From positions 1-37,629 of the forward strand of contig CAKTAA010000015.1 of NCBI GenBank assembly GCA_934526185.1: a DNA stretch of 37,629 nucleotides, written 5' to 3'. Position 1 is the first letter of the stretch, and every line of letters starts with the position of its first letter. The notes beneath the pieces were generated by a model. It was not told the DNA's origin. It saw nothing but the letters and a program-made list of their open reading frames with translations, and did not search any database. Both the position numbers and the translations under genes were made by a program. The DNA is from an uncultured Eubacteriales bacterium. Lineage in GTDB: Bacteria; Bacillota; Clostridia; Oscillospirales; CAG-272. Shown here one piece after another: positions 15,513 to 23,353 of the stretch.

Positions 15513-17789
15513 TTACCGCAGCTCTGTTCTGCGGATTTTGCCGCTGATGGTTTTGGGAAGCGCGTCTCGGAATTCCACAATGCGCGGGTATTTGTAAGGC
15601 GCTGTGTGGATTTTCACATACTGCTGGATCTCTTTTTTCAGCGCCTCTGTGGGCTCCGTGTCCTTGACCAGCACAATTGTGGCTTTGACCACCTGACCGC
15701 GGATGGGATCCGGCGCGGCAGTGACGGCGCATTCGAGTACATACGGCAGCTCCATGATGACGCTCTCAATTTCAAACGGGCCGATGCGGTAGCCGGAGGA
15801 TTTGATCAGGTCGTCTACGCGGCCGACGTACCACAGATAACCGTCCTCGTCGCACCACGCCGTGTCGCCGGTATGGTAATACCCGTCGTGCCAGGCTTCC
15901 TTCGTTTTGTCCTCGCCGCGGTAATATCCCTTGAACAGACCGCAAGGCGCTCCCTTTTCTGTGCATATGGCAATTTCGCCCGTTTCTCCCGTTTTGGCCG
16001 GTGTTCCGTCCGGCAGTAAAATTTTCACATCATACAGCGGACTGGGCCTGCCCATGGAGCCCGGCTTCGGCAGAGTACCTACCGGATTGTAGCAGACAAG
16101 CGTGGTTTCCGTCTGCCCGAAGCCCTCCATCAGCCGGACGCCCGTTGCGTTATAAAATTGCTGATAGACCTCGGGATTCAGCGCCTCGCCTGCAACCGTT
16201 GCATATTCAATGGAGGAGAGATCGTATTTTGAGAGATCTTCCTTGATAAAGAAGCGGTACATGGTGGGCGGCGCGCAGAAGGTGGTGATATGATATTTTG
16301 CAAACAGGGGCATCAGGTCGTGCGCGTCGAATTTGTCAAAATCATATACAAAGATGGCCGCCTCGCACAGCCACTGCCCGTAGAGCTTCCCCCAGAGCGC
16401 CTTTCCCCATCCGGTATCGGATATGGTAAAGTGCAGGCCGTCGGGATTGACGTTGTGCCAGTATTTTGCGGTGATATAATGACCGAGCGGGTATTTGTGG
16501 CTGTGCGTGGCGATTTTGGGATAGCCCGTCGTGCCGGATGTAAAGAACATCACCATGGCGTCGTCGCCGCACGCGCTGTCGTCTCTGCGGCGGTATACAT
16601 CGGAGCAGTGAGCAAATTCTGCGTCAAAGTCGTGCCAGCCCTCGCGGCTGCCGGCCGCTAGTATTTTGATTTCAAGCTCCGGACAGGCTTGTGCCGCAGT
16701 ATCTACATGGTCGGCAACCTCTCCGTCCGATGTACATACGATAGCGCGGACGCCGGCCGCCTGAAAACGGTACTCAAAGTCATGTGCGACGAGCAGATTG
16801 GTTGCGGGAATTGCAACCGCGCCCATTTTGTGTAGTCCGAGGATGGCAAACCAGAACTGATAATGCCGTTTCAGTACCAGCATCACGCGGTCGCCCCGGC
16901 GGATGCCGAGTGATTCAAAATAATTTGCCGCCATGGAGGAATACCTGCTGATATCGGAGAACGTAAAGCGCCGCTCCTCCTTGTCTCTGGACAGATGCAG
17001 CATGGCCAGTTTATCCGGCGATTTTTCCGCAAGCGCGTCAACAATATCAAAGGCAAAGTTAAACCGGTCCTCATTCCGGAATAATATGGAGGAAAGAATT
17101 CCCTCGCTGCTTAGCTCCGTGCGGATGAATTTGGAGGCAACTTCCTCGTGTCCGTGGCGCTGCAGGGGAGCTCCCTTCACGGGGACTGGCTCCATGCCCG
17201 TATAATCTTTTGCGCCGGCAGCTCCGGAATTCATGACAACCGCGTACATTTCAGCTCCTTCTTCGTTCACTGCGATCATGCCGTGAGGCGTGGAGCTGTC
17301 GTAATAAACGGTATCCCCTGCCTCTAAATACTCCTCATGGTTTCCTATCCGATATTTCAGACGTCCGCGGAGAACTATGTCAAATTCCTGTCCTGCGTGT
17401 GTGGACAAAGGAATTTCCTGCGTTTCCGCCTCCGGCGAATAGGGAATTTTTACCAGAAACGGTTCCGCCGTTTTGTTTCTGAACAGCGGCGCCTGACCGA
17501 GATAGGAAAATCCCTTGCGCCTTGCGATGGGCAGCCCCTCTCCCCGGCGCGTTACAGCATAGGTCGATAGGCTTGGACTCTGCCCACGCAGCAGATCTGC
17601 CATTTCCACCCGGCATGCATTTGCCAGCTTATACAGGAATGTGAAGCTGAAATCGCGCGTTCCCGTCTCCATTTCCCGATATTCCTCCGGCGTCATGCCT
17701 ACGATTTCAGCCATCTCCCCAGCGGTTTTTCCCTCAATTTCCCGAAGCTCCCGGATCCTTTCGGCTACTTCTTTCAGCACATCTTTCAT
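15513..17789 (-). CDS. XRE-cupin-acyl-CoA ligase fusion protein, 758 aa
   Basis: Three domains sit in one chain. Residues 1-60 form an XRE-type helix-turn-helix (IRELREIEGKTAGEMAEIVG). Residues about 110-190 form a cupin (STHAGQEFDIVLRGRLKYRI, then LEAGDTVYYDSSTPHG). Residues about 240-758 form an ANL-type AMP-binding ligase close to acetyl-CoA and medium-chain acyl-CoA synthetases. The ATP loop is TSGTTGYPK (417-425), followed by GFGQTE, YHTGDTAW and the catalytic Lys751 in SGKIRR. It would activate a carboxylic acid with ATP and CoA, or run backwards to make ATP. The acid is not evident. The start at 17789 follows AAGGTGG at 5 bases; a GTG at 17798 lies inside that site. A T-box leader lies upstream with nothing between, so tRNA charging should control it. 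This fusion class is known in Clostridia, often with 2-oxoacid:ferredoxin oxidoreductases, which are absent here. Confidence 0.93.
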   Translation of the reverse strand: MKDVLKEVAERIRELREIEGKTAGEMAEIVGMTPEEYREMETGTRDFSFTFLYKLANACRVEMADLLRGQSPSLSTYAVTRRGEGLPIARRKGFSYLGQAPLFRNKTAEPFLVKIPYSPEAETQEIPLSTHAGQEFDIVLRGRLKYRIGNHEEYLEAGDTVYYDSSTPHGMIAVNEEGAEMYAVVMNSGAAGAKDYTGMEPVPVKGAPLQRHGHEEVASKFIRTELSSEGILSSILFRNEDRFNFAFDIVDALAEKSPDKLAMLHLSRDKEERRFTFSDISRYSSMAANYFESLGIRRGDRVMLVLKRHYQFWFAILGLHKMGAVAIPATNLLVAHDFEYRFQAAGVRAIVCTSDGEVADHVDTAAQACPELEIKILAAGSREGWHDFDAEFAHCSDVYRRRDDSACGDDAMVMFFTSGTTGYPKIATHSHKYPLGHYITAKYWHNVNPDGLHFTISDTGWGKALWGKLYGQWLCEAAIFVYDFDKFDAHDLMPLFAKYHITTFCAPPTMYRFFIKEDLSKYDLSSIEYATVAGEALNPEVYQQFYNATGVRLMEGFGQTETTLVCYNPVGTLPKPGSMGRPSPLYDVKILLPDGTPAKTGETGEIAICTEKGAPCGLFKGYYRGEDKTKEAWHDGYYHTGDTAWCDEDGYLWYVGRVDDLIKSSGYRIGPFEIESVIMELPYVLECAVTAAPDPIRGQVVKATIVLVKDTEPTEALKKEIQQYVKIHTAPYKYPRIVEFRDALPKTISGKIRRTELR

Positions 17790-17952
17790 TGCAACCACCT
17801 TCCGCCGGCAGGGAGCCCGTGGCTTTGCCTGCCGCCTTTTTTTGAAATATATCTTTCGGCTTTGTTTTTCGCGGACTTCCGATACGCATTCATAATTTCT
17901 TGTCAGCGTATAAAGGGAACCGCGCAGGCTTCAGACTTTGAGACGAAAAAAC

Positions 17953-18226
17953 AAAAAAACCGTCCCAAAGCATATGCTTTGAGACGGGAAATTCCCGCGG
18001 TACCACTCAAATTGCGCCGAAATCACTCTCAGACGCCTCTTACGGACTCCAGCAAGTCCTCTGCCTTAACGCGGCGATACGAAAAGCATCTACTCCCGGT
18101 TTTTCATCCGGTTTGGGGCTTTCTACTCCGAAGGGATAAGACAAACAGAAAACATTACCGTCTCGCACCAGCCGCCGGCTCTCTGAAAATGCATATCTGC
18201 GTCCGTCTTCATCATCGTATTTAGTA
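17953..18226 (-). promoter_or_regulatory. T-box riboswitch
   Basis: On the minus strand the T-box core GAGTGGTACCGCG (18008-17996) is followed by a 28-base perfect terminator stem CCGTCTC...GGGACGG (17987-17960) and seven Ts. Upstream, Stem I can be traced. CTACT pairs with AGTAG at the base, AAGACGGAC pairs with GTTTGTCTT above the specifier loop, then comes the AGAGAG element and the distal loop GGCTGGTGCGAG. The 3' side of the specifier loop reads ATCCCTTCGG after GTCTT. The specifier codon is therefore either TAT (Tyr) or ATC (Ile); I cannot decide by eye. The element ends 160 bp before the ligase start. Uncharged tRNA binding would favour readthrough into the ligase gene. Confidence 0.95.
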
Positions 18227-18232
18227 GTCTTC

Positions 18233-18261
18233 ATTTTATCATAGACTGCGCTCTTTGTCAA
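18233..18261 (-). promoter_or_regulatory. Promoter of the T-box / ligase transcript
   Basis: On the minus strand TTGACA (18261-18256) and TAAAAT (18238-18233) are exactly 17 bp apart. The predicted start is at about 18226. Confidence 0.88.
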
Positions 18262-18307
18262 GATGCCTGGTCGAAATTCGGCGATATAGACAAATTTACA
18301 CGTGCTG

Positions 18308-18344
18308 TTCTTCGTTTATAACGTTTTGTTGTATAAACGAAGAA
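18308..18344. repeat. Perfect 13-bp inverted repeat
   Basis: TTCTTCGTTTATA and TATAAACGAAGAA are separated by 11 bases (ACGTTTTGTTG). It lies 47 bp upstream of the ligase promoter and could be an operator. A 47-codon frame (18351-18494) starts just after it with AGAAGG upstream, but the product looks random. Confidence 0.6.
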
Positions 18345-18537
18345 GGACAATGAAAACCGCACGATCCTTATGGAACATGGTTAAGGCAATGCTGCGGAAC
18401 TCTTTTTTCAGAGGCTTTCGCTTTTATAGAGAGCCGTTATCGGTCAGACGGCAAGACATGTTCGATATTCTGAGCTGCAATGTGTTCTCCTGAACCGTAT
18501 CCGATGACAGAAACTTCAGAAAGTTGATACCGGCCCT

Positions 18538-18642
18538 ATCACTTAGGCAAGACACCCCCCCTGCCGCCTTGCCGGAAGTTTTGCCTCTTTCGGCGGCAGG
18601 TTCCGTTCCTTCGTTGACGGGACGATTCCCTTATTGAACCGT
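18538..18642 (+). repeat. Dispersed GC-rich intergenic repeat, copy B
   Basis: This begins ATCACTTAGGCAAGAC and contains CCTGCCGCCTTGCCGGAAGT and TCGGCGGCAGGTTCCGTTCC, ending CCCTTATTGAA. It aligns with copy A at 7800 over nearly its whole length. From its end to 18855 there is no gene that I can support. Confidence 0.75.
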
Positions 18643-18855
18643 GCCTTCTTGCTTTGCCGCGGTCATGTCCGAATTTTGTTTGTATGCCAACCCTTGTGAG
18701 CGCTCATAAAACTTTCCGGACGGCGGTAGGCTTTGAGGCGGCTCATGCAATTTACGCACATGCGGAGAGCTTTCTGAATCCGGCGAGATTTTCGGAAATT
18801 CGGATAAAGATAAAGGTGAAAACAGCGAGACATGTATTTTTCTGGAAAATTTATA

Positions 18856-19506
18856 TCATTCCTGCTTGCAGGGAAAAGCGCACTCTCCGCAGCGGGGATT
18901 GCGGGCCATGCACCACTCCCGGCCGAACAGGACGAGGCGGTGACAGAAATCAGACTGTTCCTCCGGCGCGATAACCTTTTGCAGCTCTCTTTCGACCTTC
19001 TGCGGGTCCTTCGTATGGCAGAGCCCCATTCTGTTGGATATCCGAATACAGTGGGTATCCGCGACAACGGCCGGCAGACCGAAGATATCGCCTCTTATCA
19101 AATTGGCAATCTTTCTGCCGACGCCGGGCAGCTCAAGCAGCGCGTCCATATCCTCCGGTACCTGGCCGCCGTGCTTTTCTATCAAAATTCTTGAAAAATC
19201 CCGTATGTTGGCCGCCTTGACCTTATAGACGCCGCAGGAGAAGATCAGCCTTTCCAAAGTGGGAAGGTCGGCCGAGGCCATGGCTTCGCAGTCCGGATAG
19301 ACCTGAAACAGCGTCTCACAGACCTGATTGACCCGCGCGTCTGTACACTGTGCCGACAGCCGCGCCATCACCAGGAGCCGCCACGGATCCCCCTGATAGG
19401 TAAGTGCGCATTCCGCTTTTGGGTATAGCTTTTTAAGCGCTTCGACAATTTCTTCCGGTTGCACGGATAGGTCATTTCTCCTTATGCTTTTTTCTGCAGT
19501 TCCCAT
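18856..19506 (-). CDS. nth: Endonuclease III, 216 aa
   Basis: This is a DNA glycosylase and AP lyase of base-excision repair, removing oxidised pyrimidines. The helix-hairpin-helix LPGVGRKIANL carries the catalytic Lys, and VADTHCIRISNRMG carries the catalytic Asp. SAQCTDARVNQV is the conserved early motif. The 4Fe-4S ligands lie at the C-terminus as CMARNPRCGECAFPC. The spacing is C-x6-C-x2-C-x3-C, whereas the family norm is x6-x2-x5, and the chain ends four residues later, so the cluster loop is shortened. Length is otherwise normal. The start MGTAEKS at 19506 follows GAGGAGG at proper spacing; an upstream ATG at 19521 overlaps that site. It is monocistronic behind its own promoter. Confidence 0.96.
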   Translation of the reverse strand: MGTAEKSIRRNDLSVQPEEIVEALKKLYPKAECALTYQGDPWRLLVMARLSAQCTDARVNQVCETLFQVYPDCEAMASADLPTLERLIFSCGVYKVKAANIRDFSRILIEKHGGQVPEDMDALLELPGVGRKIANLIRGDIFGLPAVVADTHCIRISNRMGLCHTKDPQKVERELQKVIAPEEQSDFCHRLVLFGREWCMARNPRCGECAFPCKQE

Positions 19507-19663
19507 GTGATCCCTCCTCATGAAATTTAAAATTTCCTGTGCTAACTGACCGAGAAAAGCTCGGTCTGCAAAATTCAGCTTCCATTCGGCCGCAAAATTT
19601 GCTCTTCGTTTTCACTCTGCACCCATGACTGAACGCGCAAGCATCAGTCCTGTTGTCTATTAT

Positions 19664-19692
19664 ATTGTAGCACAAAAAGCGGCACAATTCAA
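19664..19692 (-). promoter_or_regulatory. Promoter of nth
   Basis: On the minus strand TTGAAT (19692-19687) and TACAAT (19669-19664) are 17 bp apart, about 160 bp before the start codon. The rest of 19507-19894 holds no gene that I can see. Confidence 0.75.
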
Positions 19693-19894
19693 GAATTTCC
19701 GACAGCGTAAACAAAAGCGGTGTTTACGATTCTTCTGCCGCCTATAACGTGCAAGCCGCGGAATGCATTTCTTTCGTGCGGCAGAGGCTTGAGCGGCTGG
19801 GAAAAGCCATAATTTACAAAAAATTAAATATGCATTTAGCCCTGTGCCACGACTTGCGTGTACACTAAATCAAATATAACAGAAAGACAGAAAG

Positions 19895-19959
19895 ATAGAT
19901 GTCCCCCGACTCTTTTGGCGGAGGGGTTTACTACCGAATAAGCGGGCGTTCAGCCCTGA
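19895..19959 (+). repeat. Dispersed GC-rich intergenic repeat, copy C
   Basis: This shares GATGTCCCCCG, TCTTTTGGCGG, CCGAATAAGCGGGC and CAGCCC with copy D at 20941. It ends 25 bp before the DUF5685 start codon, so it is in that gene's leader. Confidence 0.65.
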
Positions 19960-19984
19960 TCGATGCAGCGGGGGGGCGTGCCGG

Positions 19985-20890
19985 ATGTTTGGTTATATCA
20001 AACCTTTTGTTCCGCAGCTTCGCGTTGCGGAGTATGAGTATTATAAGAGCCTTTACTGCGGCCTCTGCCGAACCATGGGGCGGGCAACGTCCCGTTTTTC
20101 TTGTTGCACACTGAGCTATGACTTTGTTTTTCTGGCGCTTGTGCGGCTTGCTCTGACTAGCGCGGACGTGAAACAAATACGTCGCCGCTGTCCGATGCAC
20201 CCTATAAAAAAGAGAACATTCACGGTGTCCGATGAGGTTCTGTTTTTTTGTGCGTATGCAAATGCGATTCTTACCTATCATAAGCTGCAGGATGATCTGC
20301 ACGACGAGTCCGGTGCGAAGCGCGCGGGGAAACTTCTTTTGCATCCGGCTGTCTCGCATATGCGGAGAAAAGCGCGTTCCCTTGCGGAGCTTGACGGCTT
20401 GATGGAGGTCAAGCTCGGTGAGCTGAATCGGCTTGAGCAGGAGGGGAATCCTTCACCGGATGCTGCGGCCGAGGTTTTCGGACAGCTATTGTCGCTGCTG
20501 TTCGCCTGGGGAATGGATGGAGCGGCTGCAAGGCTTGCCGCCGTTATCGGTCATCATACGGGCAAATGGATTTATCTTTCGGATGCTGCGGACGATTATC
20601 CCGCGGACATCAAAGCCGGTTCGTATAATCCGTTTGTCTGCGCAGCCGGTGATGCCGAACCCGCTGCGTTTATCAGAGAGCATAGCAAGACAATCGAAAA
20701 CGCCTTGATATTTGAGTGCACAGAGATTGCCAAGGCGGTGGAGCTGATTGAGCCTGCGGAGAACAGTATGACGGGTGCGCTGCTCCGCAACATTGTTTAT
20801 CTCGGCATGCCTGACGCGGCGGCGCGAATTCTGAAATTTCCCGGTCAGCCGAAAAAGGCTGCGGCTGAAAATAGGAAGCTCCACGTATAA
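19985..20890 (+). CDS. DUF5685 family protein, 301 aa
   Basis: This protein of unknown function belongs to the DUF5685 family, common in Clostridia and usually beside a J-domain gene, as here. The N-terminal signature is complete: MFGYIKPFVPQLRVAEYEYY, then SLYCGLCRTMG and LSYDFVFLALVRLAL. A CPMHPIKKR segment and YHKLQDDLHDE follow. The two Cys in YCGLC and the one in CPMHP could bind a metal or cofactor. The remainder is helical, resembling polyprenyl-synthase-like bundles (LSDAADDYPADIKAGSYNPF has an Asp-rich helix), but no known catalytic set is complete. The length is normal. A run of Gs 8-15 bases upstream of the ATG serves as the ribosome binding site. A possible promoter is CTTGCG...TATAAC near 19853-19880. 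Confidence 0.9.
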   Translation: MFGYIKPFVPQLRVAEYEYYKSLYCGLCRTMGRATSRFSCCTLSYDFVFLALVRLALTSADVKQIRRRCPMHPIKKRTFTVSDEVLFFCAYANAILTYHKLQDDLHDESGAKRAGKLLLHPAVSHMRRKARSLAELDGLMEVKLGELNRLEQEGNPSPDAAAEVFGQLLSLLFAWGMDGAAARLAAVIGHHTGKWIYLSDAADDYPADIKAGSYNPFVCAAGDAEPAAFIREHSKTIENALIFECTEIAKAVELIEPAENSMTGALLRNIVYLGMPDAAARILKFPGQPKKAAAENRKLHV

Positions 20891-20940
20891 TCCGCACGGC
20901 GCGAAGCGATTCAGACTTTACAGGTATGGATTTTGACGGT

Positions 20941-21012
20941 ATAACTGAGGCGAGATGTCCCCCGCTTCTTTAGGCGGCGGATTCCGTTTTCCGAAAGCGG
21001 GCTTACAGCCCA
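20941..21012 (+). repeat. Dispersed GC-rich intergenic repeat, copy D
   Basis: This begins ATAACTGAGGCGAGATGTCC, matching the start of copy A, and continues like copy C through AGCGGGCTTACAGCCC. It therefore links the A/B and C forms into one family. It lies between the DUF5685 and J-domain genes. Confidence 0.7.
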
Positions 21013-21086
21013 TATGGAATAAATATTGTTCTTCCGCAACCGGCGGCATGGAAAGGGCGGCGGCTTTTGCCGGCGTATTTGTGACT

Positions 21087-21713
21087 ATGAACGATCCCTA
21101 CAAAACTCTTGGCGTATCTCCCGATGCAACTGATGAGGAAATTAAAAAAGCATACAGGGACCTTGCACGCAAGTATCATCCCGATAACTATACCAACAGT
21201 CCGCTTGCTGATCTGGCGCAGGAAAAAATGAAAGAGATAAATGAAGCGTACGATCAGATTCAAAAGCAGAGGACCTCGGGAGGCGGAGCATACGGCGGTT
21301 CCTATTCGTACACCGGCACCGGCAGCGGTTCCGCCTCAGGAGGCGAATATGCCAAAGTACGTGAACTGATAAAAAGCGGCCGATATGCCGATGCCGGACT
21401 GGTTTTGGATTCGGTACCCCAACGCGCCAGAAACGCGGAATGGAATTTTTTGAAGGGCTGCGTGCTGGTTCAGCGCGGCTGGTACTTTGACGCGCAGAGA
21501 TATCTGGAAACTGCTTGCTATATGGATCCTTCCAACCAGGAGTATCAGGCTGCGCTGAACAATATCAAGACAAATGCCGCCCAGTACGGAAGAAGCTACA
21601 ATGCGTCGGGCGGCGGGATGCGCTCCTGCTCAACCTGCGATATGTGCAGCGGTTTGCTTTGCGCGGACTGCATGTGCGAGTGCTGCGGCGGAGATCTGAT
21701 TAGCTGCTGCTGA
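21087..21713 (+). CDS. J-domain protein with TPR-like and Cys-rich tail, 208 aa
   Basis: Residues 1-65 are a J domain (NDPYKTLGVSPDATDEEIKK) with the HPD tripeptide at 31-33, the part that stimulates Hsp70 (DnaK). A Gly/Ser/Tyr-rich linker follows. Residues 95-170 look like tetratricopeptide-type helices (YADAGLVLDSVPQ, YFDAQRYLETACYMDPSN). The tail is extremely Cys-rich (CSTCDMCSGLLCADCMCECC), a possible metal site or membrane-proximal patch. It is a partner-type co-chaperone, not DnaJ itself, because it lacks the zinc-finger and C-terminal substrate domains. The start at 21087 has no strong ribosome binding site; the frame stays open upstream to 20955 through repeat D, but the J domain begins here. 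It follows the DUF5685 gene and probably works with it. Confidence 0.88.
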   Translation: MNDPYKTLGVSPDATDEEIKKAYRDLARKYHPDNYTNSPLADLAQEKMKEINEAYDQIQKQRTSGGGAYGGSYSYTGTGSGSASGGEYAKVRELIKSGRYADAGLVLDSVPQRARNAEWNFLKGCVLVQRGWYFDAQRYLETACYMDPSNQEYQAALNNIKTNAAQYGRSYNASGGGMRSCSTCDMCSGLLCADCMCECCGGDLISCC

Positions 21714-21937
21714 CATCCGCTCGCTCGGTGCGGCTGCGATTTTCCGTGCCTGCTGAGTTTTTTCATCCGGATTTGTGCAGGTATCTGAAATTTCGCCGCC
21801 GGCAATGTCAAGCAGCGAAAAAGCTCAGCAAAGCTTGCCGTCACGCCGGCATCAGGAGGGATTTTCCTCCGTATGTTTTAATGACGGGATACCGCTCCCG
21901 ATTCATTAATAAATTATGATTTCAAAGGAGTACCATT

Positions 21938-23029
21938 ATGGAAATCCAACCCAAAGCTAAACACGGCATCGTGTACCGTGCATGCGACACATTTTTTCGC
22001 TATCAAGGTTGGCCGAGTGTAACTCGAGATGAAAACGGGATTCTGTATGCGGCCTCCTCCGCTTTTCGGATGCAGCATGTGGATCCGTCAGGAAAAACGG
22101 CGATGTTTATCAGCCGTGACGAGGGCGAGACTTGGACAAAGCCGGTGGTTGTCAACGACTCATATTTTGATGACAGAGATGCAGGCATTGTTTCATTAGG
22201 CGGCGGAAAGCTGCTCGTCACCTGGTTCTCCTCGGGGCCGAAATCCTACGGCTCGGATCTGAAGGAGCTTGCAAAGCAGGACTGGATGCCGAAAGGACAG
22301 GCAGCGATCATTCCCGGCATGGTAGATAGCTGGGCGCATGTTCCGCCGGAAAAAGCAGAAGCGGCGGACGGAGCTTTCATACGCTTGTCCCGCGACGGCG
22401 GCGTTACATGGACAGAACCGATTCGGACGCCAGTCAACGCGCCGCACGGTCCTGCAAAAATGAAGGACGGCAGCGTCCTTTACTTTGGCAAGCAGTGGAG
22501 CGATCCCAGTATGATTGCCGCTTATACAAGCCGCGACGACGGCCTGACGTGGGAGCATACGGGTACGGTGCCGATGCCGGATGGCTGCACGGCCGATATG
22601 CTGCACGAGCCTCATGTCGCTGAGCTGCCGAACGGACGGCTTCTCGGCGCGATTCGCGTACATACCGTTCCGGTAACGATGTATACAACTTTCTCGGACG
22701 ACAAGGGGAAAACCTGGTCTAAACCGATGCCGACGGGCGTCGACGGTTACCCGCCTCACCTGATGGTCCATTCCTCAGGCGCTGTAATCTGCAGCTACTG
22801 CCGCAGAGGAGGACCGGGCAATCAGTCTGAGCGTGCGCTGGTAAGCTACGACAACGGCGAGAGCTGGGCTGACGATTATGTTATCCACGGTGACGTGCCA
22901 TTCTGCGATTTCGGTTATCCGGCTTCCGTTGAGCTGTCCGACGGCTCTATTCTGACGGTATATTATCAGGCTTGGGCGGATGATAGCTGGTGCTCTACCC
23001 TGTATACAAAATGGAAGCTTGAAAAATAA
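21938..23029 (+). CDS. BNR/Asp-box beta-propeller protein (sialidase-like), 363 aa
   Basis: This is a six-bladed propeller of the exo-alpha-sialidase superfamily. Five Asp-boxes are visible (SRDEGETW, SRDGGVTW, SRDDGLTW, SDDKGKTW, SYDNGESW), evenly spaced through the chain. There is no signal peptide, transmembrane segment or anchoring domain, so it acts in the cytosol. The canonical Arg-Ile-Pro start of true sialidases is not seen; GWPSVTRDENG stands in its place. It therefore cannot be called a sialidase; family members include other glycosidases and lyases. The RBS AAAGGAG is 8 bases before the ATG. A paralog follows at 23354 with conserved blocks such as GRLLGAIRVH, DDRDxGIVSLG and HSSGAVI. 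The pair arose by tandem duplication. Confidence 0.9.
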   Translation: MEIQPKAKHGIVYRACDTFFRYQGWPSVTRDENGILYAASSAFRMQHVDPSGKTAMFISRDEGETWTKPVVVNDSYFDDRDAGIVSLGGGKLLVTWFSSGPKSYGSDLKELAKQDWMPKGQAAIIPGMVDSWAHVPPEKAEAADGAFIRLSRDGGVTWTEPIRTPVNAPHGPAKMKDGSVLYFGKQWSDPSMIAAYTSRDDGLTWEHTGTVPMPDGCTADMLHEPHVAELPNGRLLGAIRVHTVPVTMYTTFSDDKGKTWSKPMPTGVDGYPPHLMVHSSGAVICSYCRRGGPGNQSERALVSYDNGESWADDYVIHGDVPFCDFGYPASVELSDGSILTVYYQAWADDSWCSTLYTKWKLEK

Positions 23030-23353
23030 CGGCAAATTTCAGAAACCACCGTTTTGCACGACGCGGCTGCGATACGGGAATCACCCTGTACCTTTCATAT
23101 GCTTTTGTGAAATAGGCAAAGTCCTTTGCCAGCAGGGATTTTTACGGTTCTCTTTTTGTTCTCTGTTATAGTTGTGCATAAAGTAAGCTGTGTAAATTGA
23201 GGCAGCAAAAACGTCAAATGACTGTATCCAATTCTATAAATTCGCTTTGCGGGTTTATTATCAGGCAATGATGCGGATTTTTGCTGCCTTTCGGTTTCTG
23301 TTTTTTAAAACTGAAATACTTTTTGGAGTATCAGGAGACGAAAGGAAAAAAAG
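23030..23353. other. Gap between the two Asp-box genes
   Basis: No gene is seen in 324 bp. A small hairpin GGCAAAG-TC-CTTTGCC (about 23114-23129) followed by ATTTTTA may be a weak terminator. The 3' end is T-rich and may hold a promoter for the second gene, but no clear -35/-10 pair is visible. Confidence 0.4.

Noticed and set aside
15003..16019. Long plus-strand reading frame opposite the acyl-CoA ligase
   Set aside because: It is antisense to a clear gene over half its length, rich in Arg and Cys, has no ribosome binding site, and its first part coincides with the Crp/Fnr remnant in another frame.
18302..18493. Small gene MLFFVYNVLLYKRRR...
   Set aside because: The frame is within the inverted repeat and the product has no pattern, although a weak AGAAGG lies before an internal ATG.
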